NCBI GenBank assembly: GCA_036005125.1
Contig: DASYQV010000253.1
Location: 1 to 33,760, forward strand
DNA from: DASYQV01 sp036005125
Lineage (GTDB): Bacteria; Acidobacteriota; Vicinamibacteria; Vicinamibacterales; UBA2999
Direction of reading: 5' to 3'
DNA: 33,760 nt
In this document: piece after piece, positions 8,160-15,422 of the stretch
Layout of the letters: each line of letters begins with the position of its first letter
Numbering within the stretch: position 1 is the first letter of the stretch
Notes under the pieces: generated by a model
Told to the model about the DNA's origin: nothing
What the model saw: only the letters and a program-made list of their open reading frames with translations
Database searches by the model: none
Program-made: the position numbers and the translations under genes

Positions 8160-8441
8160 GTGGCATCTGAAGCGCTCGGCATGGTCGAAACCAAAGGCCT
8201 GATCGGATCGATTGAAGCCGCCGATGCGATGGTGAAGGCTGCCAACGTCGTCCTGGTCGGGAAGGAATACATCGGCGCCGGCTACGTCACCGTCCTCGTG
8301 CGCGGTGATGTTGGCGCCGTAAAAGCAGCAACCGACGCGGGTGCCGCCGCGGCGCGCCGCGTCGGTGAACTGGTGTCCGTGCACGTCATCCCGAGACCGC
8401 ACACCGAAGTCGAGCGCATCCTGCCCAGCCCGGGCAAGTAG
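8160..8441 (+). CDS. Bacterial microcompartment hexameric shell protein (BMC-H)
   Basis: 93 residues, the normal length for a single-domain BMC-H protein of the PduA/EutM/CsoS1 family. GTG 8160 is chosen over ATG 8181 because GGAGA lies 7 bp upstream and because it restores the conserved N terminus SEALGMVETKGL. Other family hallmarks are AADAMVKAANVVLVG, the pore-region segment with GAGYVTVLVRGDVGAVKAA, and VHVIPRPHTEVERILP near the C terminus. Such proteins tile as hexamers into a protein shell that encloses enzymes and lets small metabolites through a central pore. It lies 18 bp before the aldehyde dehydrogenase gene. It is the only shell gene in the window: no BMC-T or pentameric vertex protein is visible. 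Confidence 0.95.
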   Translation: MASEALGMVETKGLIGSIEAADAMVKAANVVLVGKEYIGAGYVTVLVRGDVGAVKAATDAGAAAARRVGELVSVHVIPRPHTEVERILPSPGK

Positions 8442-8459
8442 GGGGCTGCGCATTCCCCG

Positions 8460-10205
8460 ATGGCTCAGGACAGCGCACCTCCGTCGGACAAAGACCTCGC
8501 ATCGATTCACGAGGCGCGAACCCTCGCCCGGGCCGCCAGGGAGGCTCGAGACGCGCTTGCCGAGTTCTCTCAACAGCAAATCGACGCCGTAGTGACCGCG
8601 ATGGCCGAGGCGGCCACGCTCCAGGCAGAGCCGCTCGCGCATCTGGCTGTAGAGGAGACTGGCTACGGCGTCGTCGCCGACAAGGTTCAGAAGAATCTGT
8701 TCGGCTCGCAGCAGGTTTACGAGTTCATCCGTCCGATGAAAACGGTGGGCGTGGTCAACCGCCTCGAGGACCGGAAGGTTATCGAGATCGCCGAACCGTT
8801 TGGCGTCGTCGCGGCGGTCGTGCCGTCGACCAATCCGACCTCGACCGCGATCTACAAGATTCTCATCGCCCTCAAAGCCCGCTGCCCCATCATCATCAGC
8901 CCTCATCCGGCAGCGGTTCGGTGTATCACCCGCGTGGCTGAGATCATGGCGGAAGCGGCAACCCGCGCCGGCGCTCCACCCGGCAGTATCGGATGGATGA
9001 CTTCGGTGACCCTCGAGGGGACACAGGAGTTGATGAGGCACCGCGATGTGGCGGTCATCCTTGCAACGGGCGGTATGGGGTTGGTAAGGGCCGCCTACAG
9101 CGCCGGCAAGCCGGCGTACGGCGTCGGCCCGGGTAACGCGCCATGCTACGTCGAGCGGAGCGCCGACCTGAAGAAGGCGGTCAGCGACATTGTCGTTGGC
9201 AAAACCTTCGACCACGGTGTTCTGTGCTCGTCGCCGAACTCGGTGGTAGTGGACGAGTCGGTGGCCGAAGAGGTGAGACGGGAGCTTCAAGCGCAGGGCG
9301 CCTGTTTTCTCAACGCCGCGGAACAGGAGGCGGTCGCCAAGGGTCTGGTAACGCCACAGCGCCTGCCGAACCCGGCTCTCGTCGGCAAATCGGCAACTTA
9401 CATCGCCAGCAAGGTCGGCATCACGGTGCCTGAGGCGACGCGGGTGCTCATCGCCCCCCTAGCCGGCGTCGGCCGGGATTATCCGCTATCAATCGAGAAG
9501 CTGTGCCCGGTCCTGTCTTACTACGTCGTCAAGGACTGGCGGGAAGGATGTGAGCGCTGCATCCAGATTCTTCGTTACGGCGGCATGGGGCACACCATGT
9601 CGATCCACTCGAGGAACGAGGAGGTCATCCTTCAGTTCGGCCTGAAGAAACCGGCATTTCGCATTTGCGTGAACACGCCGACCACCCATGGGTCGATCGG
9701 TCTGACGACTGGCCTGGATCCTGCGATGACGCTGGGATGTGGAGGTTGGGGCGGCAACATCACCTCCGACAATATTTCCCCGCGACACCTCCTCAATATC
9801 AAGCGGCTCGCCTATGAGATTCGGCCGGCCTTTGTCACACGGGATGCAACTGCCGCCAAGCCGGGCGCCGCGGCCCCGAGTGTCGCGGAACGTCCCCTGC
9901 CGAAGGCGCCGGCCCGACCGCGACCGGAGGGTATCCCGGCCCAGACGCTCCTGGCGCGTATCGACCAATTTCTCCAGTCCCGGGGGTATCGTCCGGCCGA
10001 GGCGGAGCGCACCGGGACCTCGTCGGTGGCGTCGGTCGAGGGACAAGACTCCGGGCCGCTGGAATTCGTCTGCGAAGAAGACGTTCGAAGCGCTTTGCGG
10101 TCCGGCCGCAAACTGATCATCGGCGACAAGACCATCGTGACACCGGCAGCACGCGAGCTCGGAGAGGAGAAGAAGGTATTCATCCAAGGTAGCTGGCCCG
10201 GGTAG
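8460..10205 (+). CDS. CoA-acylating aldehyde dehydrogenase (PduP/EutE/AdhE-type) with BMC-type C-terminal extension
   Basis: 581 residues, longer than PduP/EutE (about 460-470). Residues about 15-455 are an aldehyde dehydrogenase domain with catalytic Cys256 in GKTFDHGVLCSSPNSVV, a context close to the AdhE aldehyde domain; PFGVVAAVVPSTNPTSTA (113-130) fits the cofactor-binding region. Expected reaction: aldehyde + NAD+ + CoA to acyl-CoA + NADH. A proline/alanine linker (about 465-497) leads to a predicted amphipathic helix (LLARIDQFLQSRGY, 498-510), similar in kind to BMC encapsulation peptides. A last small domain (about 534-576, with KTIVTPAARELGEE) recalls, from memory, the TPSARELLE-containing N terminus of EutT. 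Coupling to the upstream shell gene supports an encapsulated enzyme. The natural aldehyde cannot be read from the sequence. Confidence 0.9.
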   Translation: MAQDSAPPSDKDLASIHEARTLARAAREARDALAEFSQQQIDAVVTAMAEAATLQAEPLAHLAVEETGYGVVADKVQKNLFGSQQVYEFIRPMKTVGVVNRLEDRKVIEIAEPFGVVAAVVPSTNPTSTAIYKILIALKARCPIIISPHPAAVRCITRVAEIMAEAATRAGAPPGSIGWMTSVTLEGTQELMRHRDVAVILATGGMGLVRAAYSAGKPAYGVGPGNAPCYVERSADLKKAVSDIVVGKTFDHGVLCSSPNSVVVDESVAEEVRRELQAQGACFLNAAEQEAVAKGLVTPQRLPNPALVGKSATYIASKVGITVPEATRVLIAPLAGVGRDYPLSIEKLCPVLSYYVVKDWREGCERCIQILRYGGMGHTMSIHSRNEEVILQFGLKKPAFRICVNTPTTHGSIGLTTGLDPAMTLGCGGWGGNITSDNISPRHLLNIKRLAYEIRPAFVTRDATAAKPGAAAPSVAERPLPKAPARPRPEGIPAQTLLARIDQFLQSRGYRPAEAERTGTSSVASVEGQDSGPLEFVCEEDVRSALRSGRKLIIGDKTIVTPAARELGEEKKVFIQGSWPG

Positions 10206-10394
10206 GCCTATGGAGCTGCCAACTTTGAGTCGATACGTACTCTTAGTCGAACCCCGATTCTGACCGTGGTTCCACTCTGCGGAGACCGCAGTCCGGGGGG
10301 TCCCGGGACCTCCGCAGGGCTGAAATCCGACGCCCTCGGACAGGCCTTCGGCAGCGAAAATGCTGCAACTGTTGATGGCGTTGGACTTATAAAC
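10206..10394. other. Structured intergenic region after the BMC operon
   Basis: No gene is supported here. CTGCGGAG (10277-10284) pairs with CTCCGCAG (10310-10317) and encloses a 12-bp palindrome, GGTCCCGGGACC (10299-10310); a competing hairpin CTGCGG-aga-CCGCAG lies at 10277-10291. A smaller GCAGC/GCTGC hairpin follows near 10350-10370. There is no T-tract, so this is not a clear terminator, and I recognise no riboswitch class. Confidence 0.35.
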
Positions 10395-10423
10395 TTGACC
10401 TCGGTACGTTCGAATGGTAGAGT
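10395..10423 (+). promoter_or_regulatory. Sigma-70-like promoter of mltD
   Basis: TTGACC (10395-10400), a 17-bp spacer and TAGAGT (10418-10423). The predicted transcription start is near 10430, just before the ATG at 10432. This argues against the earlier in-frame ATG at 10414, which would lie inside the promoter, and implies a leaderless or nearly leaderless mRNA. Confidence 0.5.
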
Positions 10424-10431
10424 ACCCGGCG

Positions 10432-12168
10432 ATGCTGAGACCGCGTTACGGCCTGACAACGGCGATGCTCGCCTTCGGACTGCTCACGGTTGGATGTGCG
10501 ACCAAAGTGCAGCCGGCGGTGGCACCCGTCCCGACTACTCCGCAAGTCGTCGTCGCCGCTCCCACGCCACCCGCGCCCCAGCCGCAACCTGATCCGATCA
10601 CCGAGCTGATTGCGCTCTCGAACGAGCACTTCGAGGCAGGTCAGCACGAGCTGCAGCTTGGCCACCTCGAGCGGGCCAAGACCGAGTTCAATCGTGCCCT
10701 TGAAGTCCTCCTGGAATCCCCCTTCGGCGGCCGTACCGAGCCGCAGATTCGGGAACACTTCGACCGTCTGGTCGAGAAAATCAGCGCCTACGAGGTCACG
10801 GCGCTGAGGCAGGGAGACGGGTTCGCGGAAAAGAAGTACGAACCGGCGACCATCGATGACCTTCTGGCCATCTCGACGTTCGGGAAGCCCGTCGCGACCC
10901 AGGAGACGACTGAAGCGGTGGCGGCGGACCTGCAGGCGACCACACACGACATCGACATTCCATTGAATGAGCGTGTGTTGTCCTATGTCGAGCTGTTCAC
11001 CGGCCGGCTGAAAACCTATCTCGAGGAGGGGCTCAGTCGGGGGGCTCGATTCCTTCCCATGATTCAGGACGTCTTCCGGGCCGAAGGACTCCCGCTCGAC
11101 CTGGCTTATATTCCGCTCGTCGAGAGCGCGTTCAAGACCAACGCCCTGTCACACGCGAGCGCCAAAGGCATCTGGCAGTTCATGCGGGGAACCGCCCTCG
11201 AGAACGGGCTGAGGCACGACTGGTACATCGACGAGCGCGCCGAACCCGAAAAGGCGACACGGGCGGCGGCCAAGTATCTAAAAACGCTATACAACATGTT
11301 CAACGACTGGCACTTGGCGCTCGCCTCCTACAACGGCGGGCCCGGGCGTGTGCAGCGGGCGATGAAGACGGCCGGCCGTGACGACTTCTGGGAGTTGACC
11401 AGTTCTACTCGCTTCCTGCCCCGGGAGACCCGGGAGTACGTCCCGCTGATTCTGGCGGCGATCATCATTGCCCGGAATCCGGTGCAGTACGGTCTGAGCG
11501 TGGAGCCGGTCGGGACACCGGAGTTCGAGACGGTCACCCTCCCCAAGGCCGTGGATTTGCGGCGCATCGCCGAGTGGACGGGGACGTCGGTCGAAACAAT
11601 TCAGGACCTCAATCCTGAATTGCGCCGATGGACGACGCCGGTCCGGGCCAAAGACTATACGTTGAAGGTGCCCGAAGGCGCCGCGGACGTCATCCGCGAC
11701 CGCATGGCCCGAACGGACACGAGTGAGCTCGCGTCATTGCGCTGGCACACCGTCAGGAAGGGTGAAACACTTTTGACGGTCTCTCGCAAGCTGAAGGTAA
11801 GCCGCGCGGATCTCGCCGAAGCGAACTACCTGTCGGTGACGTCGAAGCTCAGGCCCGGACAGCAACTGATCATCCCGCGGGCGCCGGCGCTGCTACTGGC
11901 AAGGCACGCTGACAACCCCGCGCCGGTTACCGAGTCACGATCGAATCAGACGGTCGTCGCGAGCAACACGGTCGCCCCGAGAGCCCAGAAGTCGGCTCAG
12001 GCGAAGTTGATCTATCAGGTCAAGAGCGGCGACACGCTGTCCTCGATCGCCCAGTCATATCAGACCACGGTCGCCTCTCTGAAGCAGTGGAACCGGCTTC
12101 AGACGAACTCGATCAAGGTCGGCGACCGCCTGATGGTATATCAGAGCCGGCCTGACGCGAACGACTAG
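10432..12168 (+). CDS. mltD: MltD-type membrane-bound lytic murein transglycosylase with LysM repeats
   Basis: 578 residues from ATG 10432, which gives a good lipoprotein signal (MLRPRYGLTTAMLAFGLLTV followed by GC). A proline-rich, then helical region (about 20-170) precedes the SLT/GH23 domain (about 210-330), with catalytic Glu231 in PLVESAFKTNALSHASAKG and motifs GIWQFM and LALASYNGGPGRV. A LysM-like segment (about 370-417) is followed by two clear LysM domains, about 437-483 (WHTVRKGETLLTVSRKL) and 526-571 (YQVKSGDTLSSIAQSY), which bind peptidoglycan. The enzyme cleaves glycan strands from the outer-membrane face. It has its own promoter and ends at a strong terminator, so it appears monocistronic. 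Confidence 0.92.
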   Translation: MLRPRYGLTTAMLAFGLLTVGCATKVQPAVAPVPTTPQVVVAAPTPPAPQPQPDPITELIALSNEHFEAGQHELQLGHLERAKTEFNRALEVLLESPFGGRTEPQIREHFDRLVEKISAYEVTALRQGDGFAEKKYEPATIDDLLAISTFGKPVATQETTEAVAADLQATTHDIDIPLNERVLSYVELFTGRLKTYLEEGLSRGARFLPMIQDVFRAEGLPLDLAYIPLVESAFKTNALSHASAKGIWQFMRGTALENGLRHDWYIDERAEPEKATRAAAKYLKTLYNMFNDWHLALASYNGGPGRVQRAMKTAGRDDFWELTSSTRFLPRETREYVPLILAAIIIARNPVQYGLSVEPVGTPEFETVTLPKAVDLRRIAEWTGTSVETIQDLNPELRRWTTPVRAKDYTLKVPEGAADVIRDRMARTDTSELASLRWHTVRKGETLLTVSRKLKVSRADLAEANYLSVTSKLRPGQQLIIPRAPALLLARHADNPAPVTESRSNQTVVASNTVAPRAQKSAQAKLIYQVKSGDTLSSIAQSYQTTVASLKQWNRLQTNSIKVGDRLMVYQSRPDAND

Positions 12169-12191
12169 CGATCCTCCAGCACGTCCCGAAG

Positions 12192-12230
12192 ACGCCCGCC
12201 AAGGCTCCAGCCTTTCCGGGCGTTTTCTTT
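12192..12230 (+). terminator. Rho-independent terminator of mltD
   Basis: Two stacked stems, ACGCCCG (12192-12198) with CGGGCGT (12217-12223) and AAGGC (12201-12205) with GCCTT (12210-12214), with a TCCA loop, followed by TTTCTTTT. It starts 23 bp after the mltD stop and insulates it from the convergent TonB-receptor gene, which ends at 12244. Confidence 0.85.
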
Positions 12231-12243
12231 TCCGGATTTCGAC

Positions 12244-14670
12244 TTACCAGTACCAGCGGAGCTCGACGCTCGCGGTTCGCGGCGCGACCACGCGCGTGCC
12301 GACGAACACCGACTGGAAGTTGAAGAGGGCCGTCCGATTGGTGACGTTGTTGACCTGAAACCTCGCACTCCATCTGCGGCGTCCGTCTCGCATCGCGTCG
12401 TAGCCGACCACCGCGTCGACGATCGTGCGCGGTCGGACACGCGGTACCGCGGACGTGAGGTCCACGTACGGCAGCAGGTCGGCAAAATCCGGATCTGCCG
12501 CGACGTTCGACGGGTTGGAAGGATTCGCCACCAGGCCGCTGTCGTATCGAATGGATCCTGCGACCCAGGCGCCGCGCGGCATCGTGTAGTTCATCGTGGT
12601 GTGCAGGCTCAGTCGCTGATCGTGATCGATCAGGAACGGTCCGGCGCTGAGCAGTTTGATTGCGTCCTGGCCGAGAAAGAGTCCCCCGGTAAACGGCGGG
12701 GTGCTGACCGCACGCGACGCCGTCACGCTCAACGTACCCGATACGCGTCGCACGGATGGAACGGTGAGACGGGCCTCGACACCTTTGGCGTGGATTTCCT
12801 TGAGCGTGGTCGGGAAGATGATCCCGGTGTCGAAGAAGTTGTTGTTGTCCTGCTGGTCGCGCGAGTGCTTGCGGTAGGCCGACACATCGAGGCTCGCACG
12901 TCCGAACAACGCCTGTTGCAGGCCGACTTCAACCACGTCCTGGCGTTCCGGCTGAATGGGCACGTAGCTCCTGCCGAGTGCGTCGCGCACGCTCTGCGGA
13001 GCAAGCCGGCTGGCGGCCTCCGAACTGGACAGCAGCAGGTTTTCGTTCGGCGGCGTCTGGTAATTCCGGTTGTACGAGGCGCGCAGTACCGTGTCGCTGG
13101 CAGGGAAGAACCAGGCGAGGCCGACGCGGGGCTGCAGCTGGCGACCGGTGACGATGAAACGGTACTCGTCGAAACGCAGACCGAGCGTGGTCGTGAGCCG
13201 ACGCCAGCGCAGAGAGTCCTGCGCGAATGCGCTCGCCAGCGTTCCGGTGCGGGTGTCGTAAAAGGCGAACGGGGCGCCTCCGCGTGTCAGATCGTACGCG
13301 ACGAGCGCCGGGTTGAAGGCGTCGGATGCCGGGTGATTGAAGCCCGGGTGCGTGATGCCGAGCGTAAACGATTCGCGCACGGGAAAGCGTTGCACGTCGC
13401 CCCCGGCCCGCACGCTGTGACGCCCGGCCACACGCGTGTAGCGCGTGGACAGCGTGATCGTAGAGAGCCGCCGATCCTGGTCGGCCGTCACCGGCGTGTC
13501 GCCGGGGCTCGGCAGCAGACGCGCCGTCGTCGTGCGGAACGCCGCTGTCGATTCGAGCGTCGCCTTCCCGCCGACGGTCCCGAGGTGCGAGAGCCACGCC
13601 GACCAATCCGCCAGGCCCTGACGCTGGTCCTGCCCGTTGGCCTGCTGCGATCGAAGATTGGCCAGTTGGAACGAAGAGCGCCCGCCCATCGCGTACGCAC
13701 GCAGCAGATTGCTCCCATCGACCCGCGCGTCCAGGCGGCCGAACGCGCGCCCGAAATACCCGGCATTGTGCAGGTTATCGAGCGACACCTGGTCGAGGAA
13801 GCGGTCGGTCCGCATCCCGGTCACGGTGCCGAAGTAGCCCAGTCGGCCGGCCTGACCACCGACGTGCGTGGCACTCTGCGCGGTGTGGAACTGCCCCACG
13901 CGAATCGAGGTGTCGCCTGTGAATGCGCGCTCGGAATCGAGCCCGCTGCGTGTGGTGACGACGGCGACCCCGGAGATTTTTGCGCCGAATTCGGCCGGGA
14001 TGTTGCCGGTCATCAGCTCGACTGTCTGGACCATGCTCGTGTCCAGCGCGTTGGCAAACGCGCCCGTCAGCTGATCGCTGATAGGCAGTCCGTCGACGAC
14101 GAACGTCATCTGATTGTGCGCGCCGCGTGGATGGATCGCCCCGTTCGCGTTCTGCGCGAAACCGGGAAAGCTGACGAGCACCGACTCGAGCCCGCGGCTG
14201 CCGGTCGCGGCCGGCATGTGCTGGATGATCGCCAGACTCACCGCCGTGCGCGTACCGGTGAGCGTCGGATCCACGAGCGTTCCGGGGTCGGCCGCCGACA
14301 CAGTCACGGTGTCTGTCTGCGCGGCAAGATCCAGCGTGAGCTCCACAGCCACCGGCACGCTCGTCCGGAGATCGACGTTCCGAGTCGCAGGTTTGAAGCC
14401 GGGAAATTCGGCCATCAGCCTGTAGGTCTGGAGCGGGATGTTGGTGACCCGGAACGTGGCGTCGGCGCTGGACGTTGAAACAACCTCGAATCCTGTGACC
14501 GCATTCGTGAGTCGGATCTCGGCGCCGGCGAGTGCGGCTCCCTGCTGGTCCAGGATGCGGCCGGTCAGCGTTGCCGTGGTTTGTGCGGCCGCCGCTGGCA
14601 CCCGGACGCAGGCAATCACGAAACATACAATCGCAACCGCGTTCAGCCGGCTGCAGGTTGTCGTATTCAT
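12244..14670 (-). CDS. TonB-dependent outer-membrane receptor with carboxypeptidase-regulatory-like N-terminal domain
   Basis: 808 residues from ATG 14670; an in-frame TTG at 14694 is a weaker alternative. A signal peptide (ends near AAAAQ) is followed by a carboxypeptidase-regulatory-like beta domain (about 30-110; TATLTGRILDQQGAALAGAE), a plug domain (about 125-235; MTFVVDGLPISDQ, VELMTGNIPAEFGAKISG), and a long beta barrel to the C terminus. The final residues, VELRWYW, end in an aromatic residue as expected for the BAM signal. Such receptors import siderophores, cobalamin, glycans or peptides using the TonB-ExbBD proton motive force. No substrate-binding or enzyme partner is adjacent, so the ligand cannot be inferred. 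Receptors with this extra N-terminal domain are abundant in Acidobacteriota and Bacteroidota. It is transcribed alone, convergent with mltD. Confidence 0.9.
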   Translation of the reverse strand: MNTTTCSRLNAVAIVCFVIACVRVPAAAAQTTATLTGRILDQQGAALAGAEIRLTNAVTGFEVVSTSSADATFRVTNIPLQTYRLMAEFPGFKPATRNVDLRTSVPVAVELTLDLAAQTDTVTVSAADPGTLVDPTLTGTRTAVSLAIIQHMPAATGSRGLESVLVSFPGFAQNANGAIHPRGAHNQMTFVVDGLPISDQLTGAFANALDTSMVQTVELMTGNIPAEFGAKISGVAVVTTRSGLDSERAFTGDTSIRVGQFHTAQSATHVGGQAGRLGYFGTVTGMRTDRFLDQVSLDNLHNAGYFGRAFGRLDARVDGSNLLRAYAMGGRSSFQLANLRSQQANGQDQRQGLADWSAWLSHLGTVGGKATLESTAAFRTTTARLLPSPGDTPVTADQDRRLSTITLSTRYTRVAGRHSVRAGGDVQRFPVRESFTLGITHPGFNHPASDAFNPALVAYDLTRGGAPFAFYDTRTGTLASAFAQDSLRWRRLTTTLGLRFDEYRFIVTGRQLQPRVGLAWFFPASDTVLRASYNRNYQTPPNENLLLSSSEAASRLAPQSVRDALGRSYVPIQPERQDVVEVGLQQALFGRASLDVSAYRKHSRDQQDNNNFFDTGIIFPTTLKEIHAKGVEARLTVPSVRRVSGTLSVTASRAVSTPPFTGGLFLGQDAIKLLSAGPFLIDHDQRLSLHTTMNYTMPRGAWVAGSIRYDSGLVANPSNPSNVAADPDFADLLPYVDLTSAVPRVRPRTIVDAVVGYDAMRDGRRRWSARFQVNNVTNRTALFNFQSVFVGTRVVAPRTASVELRWYW

Positions 14671-14704
14671 AAAAAGGGAATTTTGATTATTCAAAATAGC
14701 AATT

Positions 14705-14733
14705 TAGATACCACGAAGGCACGCGTCTGTCAA
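14705..14733 (-). promoter_or_regulatory. Near-consensus promoter of the TonB-dependent receptor
   Basis: On the minus strand: TTGACA (14733-14728), an exact 17-bp spacer, and TATCTA (14710-14705). The predicted start near 14698 leaves a leader of about 28 nt rich in A/T, with no Shine-Dalgarno sequence before ATG 14670. This is the best sigma-70-like promoter I see in the window. Confidence 0.65.
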
Positions 14734-14819
14734 AGCTTTTTGTGACCCCAGGACCGCGATCGGGTCGTGGGTTCTGATCCGGCCCGCACGAAACGTGTGC
14801 GTGCGGCAGGTCGCCCGGC

Positions 14820-15340
14820 GCCGAGACGTTTCAAACGCCGAGCTCGTCGAGCCCGCAGAGTCTTCCTCGAAAGAGCTCCGCGTCCTCCGCGCGCTCGGCG
14901 TTTTGAATCGTCTCGGCGGTCTCCCGCTGACTCTGTGCGGCTGGGCGGCCCGGGAGCCGAGAGCGCCGAGACGTTTCAAACGCCGAGCTCGCCGAGCCCG
15001 CAGAGTTTTCCTCGAAAAGAGCTCCGGGTCCTCCGCGCGATCGGCGTTTTGAATCGTCTGTGGTCTCCCGCTCTGCGCGGCTGGGCCGAGAAAGCAGAGA
15101 GCGCCGAGAAGCTTCAAACGCCGAGCTCGCCGAGCCCGCAGAGTTTTCCTCGAAAGAGCTCAGCGTCCTCCGCGCGCTCGGCGTTTTGAATCGTCTCTGC
15201 GGCCTCCCGCTGACTCTGTGCGGCTGGGCGGCCGGGGAGCCGAGAGCGCCGAGACGTTTCAAACGCCGAGCTCGCCGAGCCTGCAGAGTTTTCCTAGAAA
15301 GATCGGATCTTCCACGTGCTCGGCGTTTTGAATTCTTTCG
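14820..15340. repeat. Tandem array of about 140-bp units, 3.6 copies
   Basis: Units begin at 14820, 14965, 15103 and 15248 (lengths 145, 138, 145 and a last partial unit). Each begins GCCGAGACGTTTCAAACGCC or a close variant and carries the arms CAAACGCCGAGC and GCTCGGCGTTTTG, which pair with one bulge to enclose about 50 bp, so every unit can form a long hairpin. The middle of each unit carries a GCAGAGTTTTCCTCGAAAGAG-like core and, in units one to three, a CTCTGTGCGGCTGGGC-like tail. Reading frames cross the array on both strands but have biased, repetitive composition and no ribosome binding site; I do not call a gene. It fills the gap between the receptor and the coiled-coil gene. Confidence 0.85.
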
Positions 15341-15354
15341 GGCGCGCGAAGTGC

Positions 15355-15397
15355 GCCAAAAATACAAGAGCCCGGCGGGGACCCCGCCGGGCTCTTG
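15355..15397 (-). terminator. Rho-independent terminator of the coiled-coil gene
   Basis: A perfect 33-bp inverted repeat: CAAGAGCCCGGCGGGG (15365-15380), one central base, then CCCCGCCGGGCTCTTG (15382-15397). Read on the minus strand it is followed by TATTTTTGG, 26 bp after the stop codon of the coiled-coil gene. On the plus strand there is no T-run, so it acts leftward. Confidence 0.85.
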
Positions 15398-15422
15398 GTG
15401 TTCAGGCGTTTCCGAACCGGCC

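Noticed and set aside
14820..15340. Protein-coding genes across the tandem array.
   Set aside because: Open frames on both strands simply follow the 138-145-bp units; composition is repetitive and starts lack ribosome binding sites.
14820..15340. CRISPR array.
   Set aside because: The units are about 140 bp with near-identical contents throughout, without short constant repeats separated by unique spacers, and no cas genes are present.
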